A stretch of 64,000 bases of DNA, from positions 110,897 through 174,896 of the forward strand of contig JANWWZ010000005.1 of NCBI GenBank assembly GCA_025057115.1, read 5' to 3'. This DNA comes from Bernardetiaceae bacterium. Lineage in GTDB: Bacteria; Bacteroidota; Bacteroidia; Cytophagales; Thermoflexibacteraceae. This document shows, piece after piece, positions 33,675-43,133 of the stretch. The notes beneath the pieces are model-generated. The model was not told where the DNA came from. It saw nothing but the letters and a program-made list of their open reading frames with translations, and ran no database searches. The first letter of the stretch is position 1, and each line of letters starts with the position of its first letter. Position numbers and translations under genes: made by a program.

Positions 33675-35377
33675 CCGGCGGCTTTGCCTTCTGAACGCAG
33701 GTAATCGGTAGCTCCTTCGTATTTGCCATCAGGTCTGACTAAAATTGCATCTACTTTGCAAAGCGAGCTCACTTCTTCTAAATGATGCCCCATAGAGGTG
33801 AGTTTTTCTTTGACTTTTTTGGTAAAGGCATCCTTTTCATACAAAATTCGGTCGGGTAGCCACTGGTGGTGAAACCGCTTTGCATTGACCGCCTCTTGCA
33901 TGGTCATGCCGTGTTCAATGACGTTGAGAATAGTTTGATAAACGCCCGTAATGATGGTAGAGCCGCCAGGAGTGCCTACTACCATGTACAATTTGCCGTC
34001 TTTTTCCACAATGGTGGGAGTCATAGAACTCAGCATGCGCTTGTTAGGTGCAATAGCATTAGCTTGATTTCCTACAAGTCCAAATTGATTAGGCACGCCA
34101 GGTTTAATGCTAAAATCATCCATTTCGTTGTTGAGAAAAAATCCCGCTCCTTTGACCATTACTTTGCAGCCATAATAACTGTTGAGCGTAGTGGTAAGAG
34201 CGATTGCATTTCCCTCGTGGTCTGCAATAGAAAAATGGGTAGTTTCTAAGCTTTCTATGCTGGAAACATTTCCTTCTTTAATCTCTGAAGAAGGAGTTTT
34301 TTTGTTCATGCGAATAGAAGCATTTCTCTGGCGGTTGTAAGCAGGATTCAGCAGCATTTTTACAGGTACTTGATAAAAATCAGGGTCGCCAAGGTAGGTA
34401 GCGCGGTCTGCATATACGCGCCGTTCTAACTCTGTCATTATATGGACCGTGTTGGCTGTATTGTGTCCCCATTTGGCAAAGGGATAGTCTTGGCTGCCTT
34501 GTAAGAGTTGCAAAAGTGCTATTCCCCCACTGGAAGGCGGCGGCATAGAAATAATGCGATAACGCTGCTTGTAGTAACTGGTTAGGGGTTCTCGCCAAAC
34601 GGGTTGGTAATTTGCCAAATCTTCATACGTAATAATTCCTTTACCTGCTTTCATTTCGGCAATTATCAGGTCAGCGGTTAGACCTTTGTAGAAACCTTCA
34701 TAGCCGTGGTCGCGAATGCGTTCAAGGGTGTTGGCAAGTTCTGGGTGATAGATCGTATCGCCTTTTCGCCAGGGACGGTCGTGGCGCACTAAGTGAATGG
34801 GATAGCGATTAGCTGAAATAAAACGCTCTTTCATGCGGTTTAAATTCTCAGCCGAAAGAGCAGTGAGCACATGTCCGTTGCGCGCTACTTGAATAGCAGG
34901 CTGAATAAGGTCCTTCCAAGGCAGTTTGCCCAGTTTGCGGTGGAGTTCTACCATACCCGCCACTGAGCCTGGCACTCCCACTGCTAGGTGTCCATCCAGG
35001 CTGAGTCGTGGGATAGGTTGCCCATTTTCGTCCAAATACATATCGCGATGGGCTGCAGCGGGTGCCTTCTCGCGAAAGTCAAGAGCAAAAATTTCTCCTT
35101 TGGCACTTCTGTATATTGCAAAGCCACCGCCGCCAAGGTTGCCAGCCTCAGGATAAACAACTGCTAAAGCAAAAAAGGTAGCTACCGCCGCATCTACTGC
35201 ATTGCCCCCTTGGCGGAGAATGGATAAACCTATGTCAGAGGCAATGGGATGGGTAGAAACTACCATTCCGCTATCTCCAATAGTGCCTTCCATCTGATAA
35301 GAAGGATGAACCCCTTTAGGCGATTGTAAATTGCATGAAACAACAAGTAGTATAACAATCCACCAAAAAGTTCGCAT
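33668..35377 (-). CDS. ggt: Gamma-glutamyltransferase (lipoprotein form)
   Basis: 569 residues. A lipoprotein signal (MRTFWWIVILLVVSC, lipobox VVSC) places it in the periplasm or outer membrane. The large-subunit region begins GMVVSTHPIASDIGLSILRQGGNAVDAAVA. Autocleavage should occur before the catalytic Thr in ETTHFSIAD near residue 381, and the small-subunit motif GTPGGSTIITGVYQ is intact. It cleaves glutathione and other gamma-glutamyl compounds. The gene starts only 3 bases after the stop of the CheB-CheR-PAS gene, so it is probably cotranscribed. Confidence 0.94.
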   Translation of the reverse strand: MRTFWWIVILLVVSCNLQSPKGVHPSYQMEGTIGDSGMVVSTHPIASDIGLSILRQGGNAVDAAVATFFALAVVYPEAGNLGGGGFAIYRSAKGEIFALDFREKAPAAAHRDMYLDENGQPIPRLSLDGHLAVGVPGSVAGMVELHRKLGKLPWKDLIQPAIQVARNGHVLTALSAENLNRMKERFISANRYPIHLVRHDRPWRKGDTIYHPELANTLERIRDHGYEGFYKGLTADLIIAEMKAGKGIITYEDLANYQPVWREPLTSYYKQRYRIISMPPPSSGGIALLQLLQGSQDYPFAKWGHNTANTVHIMTELERRVYADRATYLGDPDFYQVPVKMLLNPAYNRQRNASIRMNKKTPSSEIKEGNVSSIESLETTHFSIADHEGNAIALTTTLNSYYGCKVMVKGAGFFLNNEMDDFSIKPGVPNQFGLVGNQANAIAPNKRMLSSMTPTIVEKDGKLYMVVGTPGGSTIITGVYQTILNVIEHGMTMQEAVNAKRFHHQWLPDRILYEKDAFTKKVKEKLTSMGHHLEEVSSLCKVDAILVRPDGKYEGATDYLRSEGKAAGY

Positions 35378-35380
35378 GTG

Positions 35381-38300
35381 TTAAGAAGATTGAGCCAAAA
35401 CAAAAATAGTATCTGCATCTGGTGAAGACAACCCACTAAAAGTAAGTTGAATAGGGTGTCCATTGGAGCGAAGCGCGTTTTGCAGCGTTATTGGCTGACC
35501 CTTACTTATCATATTTATCATTTTTTCCTCGAAAGGTTTTTTAAACACAGCATTAAAATGCAAGGTTTGTCCGTTAGCAATGCCCAACAGTTGAGCGGTA
35601 GAGGAAGGCATTTCTGTAAAGTTACCCGTTTTCCTATCGATAGCAAAGAAATGTTTTCCAGAGCTGGCAAGCAGGCTTTGCAGGAATTCTAGCTTTTGTT
35701 TATTGAATAGTTCACGCTGTTTTCGCGCAGTAATTTCGTGCTGAATGCCAATAAAATGAGTGATTTCTCCTCTTTTATTGCGCACAGGAGTAATGTCTAT
35801 GTTTATCCAGTATTCGCGCTTGTTCTTGGTGTAGTTAAGAATTTCCTCGCAGAAGGGCTCTCCTTTGCGAAGTCCTTGCCGAATGCGCTCTACAGTGGCG
35901 GGATCTGTCTTGGGACCTTGTAGCAATTGACCCGGTTTTTTGCCAATGACTTCTTCAAACTCAAATCCCGTAATGCGCGTAAAGCCTTCGTTTACCCATT
36001 CTATCAATCCATTGGCATCGGTAATGATAACAGCAGCACCTACTCTGCTTGCCACCATAGAGAGTTTTTGCACCTGCTGTTCTAATTGCTTTGCATAGCT
36101 TACATCTTGAATAGTTCCATAGAGCCGCACTGTTTTTTGGTACATCGTGATGGGCTTGCAGGTAAAACGCAGCCATTTGCGCACTCCTTCAAGAGGTATG
36201 GTTTGCAGTTCAAGGTCAAAGGGTTTGCCCTTGTGAATGGCTTCATCCATTGCTTTAGCAAGCATGTTTTGAGCTTCTGATTCAAAAAATTGAAGCCATT
36301 TTTCTCGCGTAGGAACGAAAGTAAGGTCAGCGTGGAAGATGCGATACGTTTCTTCAGTCCATAAGTAGTGTTGTGTGATAAGGTCGTATTCCCAACCGCC
36401 CATACCTGCTTCTTCTTGGGTTTGCTCCAGAAGGTTTCGGTATTTCTTGCTCTCGGTAATATCGCGCATGAGGGTTAATACAAAGCGCTTTTCATCTGCA
36501 TCCGTGATACAGGATTTATTTTTGAAAACATCTATCACCAATCCGTTGCGATGCAGCATTTTAAACTCCCCACTGACTTTATTGCCTTCCAAACAAAAGC
36601 GATGGCGTTCACTTGCTTCCTTGCGATGCTCAGGAGGAATGAGGATAGTAAAATGCTGCCCAATAAGTTCATGGCTTTGGTAACCCAGCATTTGGCATAG
36701 TCCCGGATTGACATTGACCAATACGCCTTGTGCATCAGCAATCGAAATGGCAATATCCGTGGTTTCGAATACTGCTGAAATCATGCTTTCGTTGTGCAGT
36801 TGCCTTTTCTGCGCATACCGCTCAGCAGTAATATCTAGCATAGAAAGGGATACTACTGAGGTATCGATGTCATCGGATTCCACAGGGCTGTACTGATAGC
36901 GGTACCACAGTTCCCTTTGTTGCAAATGAGAGAAAGTTTGTCGCTCGCCAGTAACAGTTTCGCCCTTGAGTGCCCTGAGAAAATTGCGCTGAAACTCTTC
37001 TAGTTCTGAAGGGGGCAAGTACTCCACAATAAGAGTATTTGCCTGCAACTCCTTACCCACTGTTTGAAGGGTCATTTGGCTGGCAAGTTTGTTAAAAGCC
37101 ACTACGCGATAATTTTTGTCGATGAGGATGGAAATTTGCAAACTGTTGTTGAGCAAGGCACGTATGTTTTTCTCTGACTCGCGCAGTTGGCGTTCTTGGG
37201 CTTCTAGTGCCTCGTGAGCACTCCGCAGCTCAGCATAGGCAATTTGCATTTCTTCATTGGTGGACTGCAACTCCTCATTAGTAGTTTCTAGTTCTTCATT
37301 TCCCGATTGTAGTTCCTCATTTGCCGATTGCAACTCTTCATTGAGCGACTGGAGTTCTTCATTGCTGGTTTCTAACTCTTCTATAAAAGACTGCAGTTGT
37401 TCTTTGGTAGCGGCAAGTTCCTGTTCTAGCTCTATGATGCGTTCATTTTCGTCAAGGGCAGCTTTTTCTGGTACTACGCTAATGATCTTTTCAGGGTCTT
37501 GCTGTTCAAAAATGACCATGAAAAGCTCTTCGTGATGGCGGGAGTGAATAAGGGGTTTAACGATGATGCGCACTAGGAAATCTTTTTCAAAGACAGTAAT
37601 TTTTCGCACAGAAGAAGATACGGGAATGCGTTCTTTAATCGCTCTGGCAATATGAGTGCGCAAATCTAGCTGCAGTTCGGGTTGTGCCATCTTGATGATG
37701 TTTGCAGTCATAACACCTGGTTGCAGTCCTAAAAAGGGGCGTACATCGCCATGAGTCTCCAGTACATCCATCGTGCTGTTGATGACTACATAGGGATAGT
37801 CAAAGGTGTTGTAAATAGTTTCCTTGACCATCTCTTTAATAGAGAGGGCAGGTAAATCCTGTATTTCACCAGGTGTAGAGCTTTTCAGGCGCGGAGTAAA
37901 AGGCGAAAACCTAATGCTATGGACAGTAGCAATATTTTTGCGTTGAAAAATCTTATTGCGGCTGTCCACAGTTGTAAAAAGGTCAGAAAATTGACCAATA
38001 TTTTCTGATTTGCCTAAAAACAAATATCCACCAGGGTTTAGGGCATAGTGAAACAACGGTAGCACGTGTTTTTGCAGAGCAGTGCTGAAGTAAATTAACA
38101 AGTTGCGGCAACTGATTAAATCCAACTTAACAAAAGGAGGATTGTTGGTTACATCGTGTTTCGAAAAAAGCACCATCGAACGGATTCGCTTGGAGAGTTT
38201 GTACTCGTTTCCTTCGCGGACAAAAAAAGTGTCTATAATCTCTTTATCCACGTGAATTAGTGCTTGTTCGGTGTAACATCCGCGGCGCGCATAGGCAATG

Positions 38301-39403
38301 GCGCGGTCATCTATATCAGTGGCAAAAATTTGAATGTTATAGGAAGAAAGTTGGTTGCCCAGTAGCTTAGCAAGTAAAATGGCGATAGAATAAGGCTCTT
38401 CACCGCTGGCACAACCAGGCACCCAAATGCGAATGCTATCTCCCAGAGTTTTCGAAGCGATAATTTTTGCCAGATACTTTTCTAGTTCGGCAAAAGCCTC
38501 GGTGTCCCTAAAGAAGCTCGTTACTCCTATGAGAATCATTTTAAAAAGCGTTTCCACTTCTTCAGGGTGAGACTCTATGTAGGAAAGATACTCATCGATG
38601 CTGCTGAGCCTGAGCATATCCAGCCGCTTTTCTAGCCGGCGCAGAATAGTGGTGGGTTTGTATTGAGAAAAGTCAGTGCCTGTCTTTTTAGAAAGCAGTC
38701 TAAAAATTTGCTGTAAGCTATCGGTTTTAATTTCTGGCAGGTGAACGGAGGTACTGGCAGGACGGTTTAAGTTTTCTGGGTCGGTAACAAGGGCTACTAG
38801 TTCTTCGGCAATTTTATCAGGAGGCAACACGGCATCTACTTGTCCAGTTTCTATAGAAGCCAAGGGCATGCCGTCGTATTTTGCTGTTTGGGGGTCTTGA
38901 ACGATGGTATGTCCTCCTAGGGCTTTGATCTTAGCAATGCCTTTGGCTCCATCGGAACCCGTCCCAGAAAGAATAATGCCAATGGCGAATCGCCGCCGAT
39001 CTTCTGCCAATGAAGTAAAAAAACTATCTATACAGGGCTTAGGACCTATGGAAACGATGGGTTTGCTCAAATGCAGAATTTGGTGTTCAAGGCTAATTTC
39101 ACTATCTGGCGGAGTGATGTATACTTTGCCTGCTTCTACTAGCATGCCATTTTTGATTTCTACTACTTCCCAGCTAGTATGCTTTCTAAGCAGTTGTACA
39201 AGCATGCTTTTATAAGTAGGGCTAAGATGTTGCACTACAACTAAGGCAAGGTTAGAAATTTTGCCAGGCAAGTGTGCCAGTAGTTCAGAGATGGCTTCTA
39301 GCCCTCCAGCAGAAGCCCCTACACCCGCTATAAAAAGTAGCTCCCTGTTGCTAGCAGGGCGTTGCTCTTCAACAGTATGGTTGTGATTGTGTTTTTCAGA
39401 CAT
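35381..39403 (-). CDS. CheB-CheR-coiled coil-multi-PAS signalling protein
   Basis: 1340 residues. The CheB methylesterase domain (about 20-210) has the triad in GASAGG, VVQHLSP and GTGSDGAKG. The CheR methyltransferase domain (about 225-490) contains SFFRD and the SAM-binding VPGCASGEEPYS. A long coiled coil (about 665-770) consists of seven-residue units of the form NEELQSx. Four PAS-like regions follow (YRVVAFN, GVLVNVNPG, GLIEWVNEGF with a PAC motif EYWINIDITP, and a degenerate last one). Most relatives end in a histidine kinase; this protein ends after PAS without H-box or ATPase motifs. It has no receiver domain, so how it is controlled is unclear. Confidence 0.9.
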   Translation of the reverse strand: MSEKHNHNHTVEEQRPASNRELLFIAGVGASAGGLEAISELLAHLPGKISNLALVVVQHLSPTYKSMLVQLLRKHTSWEVVEIKNGMLVEAGKVYITPPDSEISLEHQILHLSKPIVSIGPKPCIDSFFTSLAEDRRRFAIGIILSGTGSDGAKGIAKIKALGGHTIVQDPQTAKYDGMPLASIETGQVDAVLPPDKIAEELVALVTDPENLNRPASTSVHLPEIKTDSLQQIFRLLSKKTGTDFSQYKPTTILRRLEKRLDMLRLSSIDEYLSYIESHPEEVETLFKMILIGVTSFFRDTEAFAELEKYLAKIIASKTLGDSIRIWVPGCASGEEPYSIAILLAKLLGNQLSSYNIQIFATDIDDRAIAYARRGCYTEQALIHVDKEIIDTFFVREGNEYKLSKRIRSMVLFSKHDVTNNPPFVKLDLISCRNLLIYFSTALQKHVLPLFHYALNPGGYLFLGKSENIGQFSDLFTTVDSRNKIFQRKNIATVHSIRFSPFTPRLKSSTPGEIQDLPALSIKEMVKETIYNTFDYPYVVINSTMDVLETHGDVRPFLGLQPGVMTANIIKMAQPELQLDLRTHIARAIKERIPVSSSVRKITVFEKDFLVRIIVKPLIHSRHHEELFMVIFEQQDPEKIISVVPEKAALDENERIIELEQELAATKEQLQSFIEELETSNEELQSLNEELQSANEELQSGNEELETTNEELQSTNEEMQIAYAELRSAHEALEAQERQLRESEKNIRALLNNSLQISILIDKNYRVVAFNKLASQMTLQTVGKELQANTLIVEYLPPSELEEFQRNFLRALKGETVTGERQTFSHLQQRELWYRYQYSPVESDDIDTSVVSLSMLDITAERYAQKRQLHNESMISAVFETTDIAISIADAQGVLVNVNPGLCQMLGYQSHELIGQHFTILIPPEHRKEASERHRFCLEGNKVSGEFKMLHRNGLVIDVFKNKSCITDADEKRFVLTLMRDITESKKYRNLLEQTQEEAGMGGWEYDLITQHYLWTEETYRIFHADLTFVPTREKWLQFFESEAQNMLAKAMDEAIHKGKPFDLELQTIPLEGVRKWLRFTCKPITMYQKTVRLYGTIQDVSYAKQLEQQVQKLSMVASRVGAAVIITDANGLIEWVNEGFTRITGFEFEEVIGKKPGQLLQGPKTDPATVERIRQGLRKGEPFCEEILNYTKNKREYWINIDITPVRNKRGEITHFIGIQHEITARKQRELFNKQKLEFLQSLLASSGKHFFAIDRKTGNFTEMPSSTAQLLGIANGQTLHFNAVFKKPFEEKMINMISKGQPITLQNALRSNGHPIQLTFSGLSSPDADTIFVLAQSS

Positions 39404-39496
39404 GGCACAGCATAAAAATGATTTAACGGGTTTGCTCCAGTAAACAGCTTTTTGCAATACATTTGTAAGATGTAATATAACAATTCATTGCATAGT

Positions 39497-41161
39497 ATGC
39501 AACTCAACAGCCGATTATTCTTTGCTAGCAACCTATTAATAGGGGCACTTGTATTGAACTCTGCCGCAAGAGCAGACCACGACGAAAGCACATCACTTTT
39601 CACCCTCTGCTGCAAGGATACCTTGCTCAAGCCTCCTAAAAATTGGTTTCACATGGATTATGTGCAAGATGGAATTATGGGCGTGAGCACGGAAAAAACT
39701 TATGCTGAACTGCTCAAAGGACGACCTGCAAAAACGATTGTGGTAGCCGTGATAGACTCCGGCGTGGATATTGACCACGAAGACCTAAAAGAAAATATTT
39801 GGACCAACACAGGTGAAATACCTAACAACGGCATAGATGACGACAATAACGGGTATATAGATGATGTACATGGTTGGAATTTCATAGGGGGGAAAGATGG
39901 CACCAACGTTCATTACGATACTTATGAAATCACGCGCATTTACAAAAAACTCAAAGACCGATTTGAAGGCAAAACAGAAGAGGAAATTCAACCCAATGAA
40001 AAAGCCGACTACGAATATTACTTAGACATTAAGGCTCGTTTTCATGAGAAACTCACCGAAATGCGCTCAGGCATGGAGCAGTTTGCCATTTTTAGCGAAA
40101 TATATCACAAAAGTGTGCGCCTGTTGAAAGCCTACCTCGATACCGAGCAGCTCACTGAAGAGTTAGTTGAAAAAGTAGACACCAACGACGAGACAGTACT
40201 AACAGCAAAAAACATGTACTTGCAATTTGCTTATTTTGGATTGGATGAAGAAAAAATCGCCGAAGCTGAACAGTATTACAACAATGGCGTCAAGTATGGC
40301 TACAACGTGGAGTATGACCCTCGCCCTATTGTAGGAGATAATTATGAAGACAAAACGGAGCGCTTTTATGGCAATAATGATGTAAAAGGTCCAGATGCCA
40401 GCCATGGCACTCACGTGGCGGGGATTATCGCTGCAGTGCGCAACAATGGCATAGGCATTGATGGCATTGCTTCCCAAGTGCGCATTATGCCTATCCGCGC
40501 TGTACCTGAAGGCGATGAGCGCGACAAAGACGTAGCCAACGCCATTCGCTACGCAGTAGACAATGGCGCGCACATTATTAACATGAGCTTTGGCAAGCAG
40601 TACAGTACTGACAAAGAAGTAGTAGATCAAGCTATTCGCTATGCGGAAGAACGCGGTGTATTGCTAGTGCACGCCGCTGGCAATGAAGCCATGGACACCG
40701 ACAAAAACAATTTTTATCCGCAACCGCGCTATAATGACGGGAAAAAAGCTACTAACTGGCTTGATGTGGGAGCCCTTTCTTGGAAAAAAGGCGAAATGGC
40801 AGTAGCTGACTTTTCCAACTATGGTAAAAATAATGTAGATCTTTTTGCCCCAGGAGTGGATATTTTCTCCACCATGCCTAACCAAAGTTACAAAGAACAA
40901 AGCGGCACAAGCATGGCAGCTCCCGTTACTTCAGGAGTAGCTGCTTTGGTATGGTCTTACTTTCCTCACTTAACCGCTGTGCAACTGCGCGAAATCCTTC
41001 TCAAAAGCGTAGTGAAATTAGACCAGAAAGTAAAACTCCCTGGAGGGGAAGAAGTGGTCAAATTTGGCACTCTTTCCGCTACTGGAGGGGTGGTCAATGC
41101 TTATCGCGCTGTGCAAGAAGCCATGAAAATAACTCCTGCAGGTAAGAAAAGAAAAAACTAA
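39497..41161 (+). CDS. Secreted S8 (subtilisin-like) serine protease
   Basis: 554 residues with a signal peptide (MQLNSRLFFASNLLIGALVL...AARA). The catalytic triad is intact: Asp87 (AVIDSGVDIDHEDL), His306 (SHGTHVAGI) and Ser472 (SGTSMAAPV). About 220 residues separate Asp and His, far more than in plain subtilisins, because of a mostly helical, charged insertion. To my knowledge such an insertion recurs in Bacteroidota S8 proteins. It should act in the periplasm or outside. No C-terminal secretion domain is apparent. The ATG is preferred over a TTG three codons earlier. Confidence 0.92.
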   Translation: MQLNSRLFFASNLLIGALVLNSAARADHDESTSLFTLCCKDTLLKPPKNWFHMDYVQDGIMGVSTEKTYAELLKGRPAKTIVVAVIDSGVDIDHEDLKENIWTNTGEIPNNGIDDDNNGYIDDVHGWNFIGGKDGTNVHYDTYEITRIYKKLKDRFEGKTEEEIQPNEKADYEYYLDIKARFHEKLTEMRSGMEQFAIFSEIYHKSVRLLKAYLDTEQLTEELVEKVDTNDETVLTAKNMYLQFAYFGLDEEKIAEAEQYYNNGVKYGYNVEYDPRPIVGDNYEDKTERFYGNNDVKGPDASHGTHVAGIIAAVRNNGIGIDGIASQVRIMPIRAVPEGDERDKDVANAIRYAVDNGAHIINMSFGKQYSTDKEVVDQAIRYAEERGVLLVHAAGNEAMDTDKNNFYPQPRYNDGKKATNWLDVGALSWKKGEMAVADFSNYGKNNVDLFAPGVDIFSTMPNQSYKEQSGTSMAAPVTSGVAALVWSYFPHLTAVQLREILLKSVVKLDQKVKLPGGEEVVKFGTLSATGGVVNAYRAVQEAMKITPAGKKRKN

Positions 41162-41164
41162 TTG

Positions 41165-41196
41165 TTTGCAAATGATTTGCAAAACGAATAATTTTG
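41165..41196 (+). promoter_or_regulatory. Bacteroidota-type promoter for rimP-nusA
   Basis: TTTG, 20 bases, TAATTTTG: an exact TAnnTTTG -7 box with suitable spacing. It lies about 65 bases upstream of the rimP start, leaving a leader that contains the hairpin listed next. Confidence 0.6.
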
Positions 41197-41223
41197 CCCC
41201 GACGCTTTAATCAAATCCAAGAA

Positions 41224-41253
41224 AATAGGGGGCGCTTGTCCCCTATTATTTTT
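41224..41253 (+). terminator. Hairpin with T run in the rimP leader (attenuator or upstream terminator)
   Basis: AATAGGGG, loop GCGCTTGT, CCCCTATT: eight perfect pairs followed by ATTTTT, ending 8 bases before the rimP ATG. It could terminate the upstream protease gene. Because a promoter lies before it, it could instead act as an attenuator of rimP-nusA, or hide the ribosome entry region. Confidence 0.6.
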
Positions 41254-41261
41254 ATCCCAAG

Positions 41262-41744
41262 ATGGAAGTATCGGAAAAAGTAGCTCAGTACGTCGAAGGC
41301 TTGTTGTTGGAACACCAGTTTCTGGTAGAAGTGCTCTTTGCCCAAAAGGGCACCCGAGCTAAGCTCACGGTAGTTTTAGACAGCGACCGAGGCATTACTA
41401 TTGACGAATGCGCCCAAGTGAGCCAGCAACTTTCTGCATGGCTACAAGAGCAAGATTTAATCAAATCTAACTACGTGCTTGAAGTCTCTTCTCCGGGGGT
41501 AGGAGAACCCTTGAAACTCAAAAGGCAATACCATGCCAATATAGGACGGACGTTGCAAGTAAATACTGCTACAGGGGCTCTCTTAAGAGGCAAACTTGAG
41601 CAGGTAACCGAAGAAAGTATTGTACTTAGCTCTTTGCCAGTGAAAAAAATAGGCAAAAACAAAGCTACTCAGCAAGCAGAACAGAACATAGTTATACCCT
41701 TTTCACAAATTGTGAAGGCAATTGTAGAAGTTTCATTTCATTAG
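41262..41744 (+). CDS. rimP: Ribosome maturation factor RimP
   Basis: 160 residues. Family motifs seen are VEVLFAQKG, LTVVLDSDRGITIDECAQVSQ and LEVSSPGVGEPLKLKRQY, and the C-terminal SH3-like domain follows. RimP assists assembly of the 30S subunit. It is 20 bases upstream of nusA, the normal bacterial arrangement. Confidence 0.95.
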   Translation: MEVSEKVAQYVEGLLLEHQFLVEVLFAQKGTRAKLTVVLDSDRGITIDECAQVSQQLSAWLQEQDLIKSNYVLEVSSPGVGEPLKLKRQYHANIGRTLQVNTATGALLRGKLEQVTEESIVLSSLPVKKIGKNKATQQAEQNIVIPFSQIVKAIVEVSFH

Positions 41745-41764
41745 TCCCAAAGCAAGGTTGTGCA

Positions 41765-43009
41765 ATGGAAGCGGCATTATTAATTGAATCCTTCAAAGAA
41801 TTTGCTAGCAATAAGCACATAGATCGCCCCACCATGGTGCGCATATTAGAAGATGTATTCCGCACCATGATACGAAAAAAATATCACTCTGACGAAAATT
41901 TTGATGTGATTGTAAATTTGGACAAAGGCGATCTGGAAATTTTACATTATCGCATAGTGGTGGAAGATAATGCTTCTCACTATGATCCCAACAAGCACAT
42001 CAAACTCAGCGAAGCGCAAAAAATAGATCCCGATTTTACCATAGGGGAAGAAGTGGCTGAAAATGTTCGCATAGAAGAATTTGGCAGGCGAATGGTGCAA
42101 ACAGCGCGGCAAACGCTTATCCAAAAAATTAAAGACTTGGAAAAGGACAATTTGTTCAACAAGTACAAAGTATTAGTAGGGCAAATTGTTACGTGTGAAG
42201 TCTATCAAGTGCTAGCCAAAGAAGTCATTTTGCGCGACAATCAAGGCAATGAACTCATCATGCCGCGCTCTGAGCAAATTCCCAAGGATCGCTTCCGCAA
42301 AGGCGATTCTGTGCGCGCCATTGTACACCGCGTAGAGACTATCAACAGCAATCCCCGCATTATTCTTTCGCGCACTTCTCCTATTTTTCTAGAGCGGCTC
42401 TTTGAACAAGAAGTACCCGAAGTGTACGACGGTATCATTATCATTCGCAAAATTGTTCGCGAGCCAGGAGAGCGCGCAAAAGTAGCGGTAGAGTCCCTTG
42501 ATGACCGCATTGACCCCGTAGGAGCTTGCGTAGGCATGAAAGGTTCGCGCATTCATGCTATCGTCAGAGAACTTTGCAATGAAAATATTGACGTTATCAA
42601 TTATACCGACAACTTAGAGCTATTTATTCAACGAGCATTGAGTCCTGCCAAAATCTCTAGTATAAAAATTGACGAAGAACGCCAGCGAGCCGCAGTATTC
42701 CTCAAACGCGACCAAGTTTCTTTAGCGATTGGAAAAAATGGACTCAACATCAAGCTCGCCAGCAAATTAGTAGGGCTGGAAATAGACGTATTCCGAGAAA
42801 TTAGCGAAGGAGAAGAAGAGGAAGACGTAGAACTGAAAGAATTTGCTGACGAGATCGATGAATGGGTCATTGAAGAACTTCACAAAATTGGATTGGACAC
42901 AGCCCGCAGCGTGTTACGCGCAGGACGCGACTACCTCATCAAAAAAACAGACCTTGAAGAAGAAACCATCGATCGCCTCCTGGAAACTCTCCGAAAAGAG
43001 TTTGAGTAA
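41765..43009 (+). CDS. nusA: Transcription elongation factor NusA
   Basis: 414 residues: an N-terminal RNA polymerase-binding domain (1-130), an S1 domain (GQIVTCEVYQVLAKEVILR), two KH domains (GACVGMKGSRIHAIVREL and LAIGKNGLNIKLASKL), and a helix-hairpin-helix-like C-terminal part shorter than in E. coli. NusA modulates pausing, termination and antitermination. It could influence the hairpin in its own operon's leader. Confidence 0.96.
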   Translation: MEAALLIESFKEFASNKHIDRPTMVRILEDVFRTMIRKKYHSDENFDVIVNLDKGDLEILHYRIVVEDNASHYDPNKHIKLSEAQKIDPDFTIGEEVAENVRIEEFGRRMVQTARQTLIQKIKDLEKDNLFNKYKVLVGQIVTCEVYQVLAKEVILRDNQGNELIMPRSEQIPKDRFRKGDSVRAIVHRVETINSNPRIILSRTSPIFLERLFEQEVPEVYDGIIIIRKIVREPGERAKVAVESLDDRIDPVGACVGMKGSRIHAIVRELCNENIDVINYTDNLELFIQRALSPAKISSIKIDEERQRAAVFLKRDQVSLAIGKNGLNIKLASKLVGLEIDVFREISEGEEEEDVELKEFADEIDEWVIEELHKIGLDTARSVLRAGRDYLIKKTDLEEETIDRLLETLRKEFE

Positions 43010-43051
43010 AATCCTAAATAGGTTGCCAATCTTCGGAAAGAAAAAATCCTT

Positions 43052-43083
43052 TTTGGCAGGGCTGTTAAAAAAGATTAACTTTG
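43052..43083 (+). promoter_or_regulatory. Bacteroidota-type promoter for infB
   Basis: TTTG, 20 bases, TAACTTTG: exact match to the TAnnTTTG box. It lies about 50 bases before the infB start, in the 124-base gap after nusA, so infB can be transcribed separately as well as by read-through. Confidence 0.6.
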
Positions 43084-43133
43084 CAAAAATTAGCACTATA
43101 CATCAAAAGCCGTAGCTGGTTAGCGAAATTAAT

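Noticed and set aside
37230..37420. Short tandem DNA repeats resembling a repeat array
   Set aside because: They encode the heptad coiled coil (NEELQSx units) of the CheB-CheR-PAS protein in frame.
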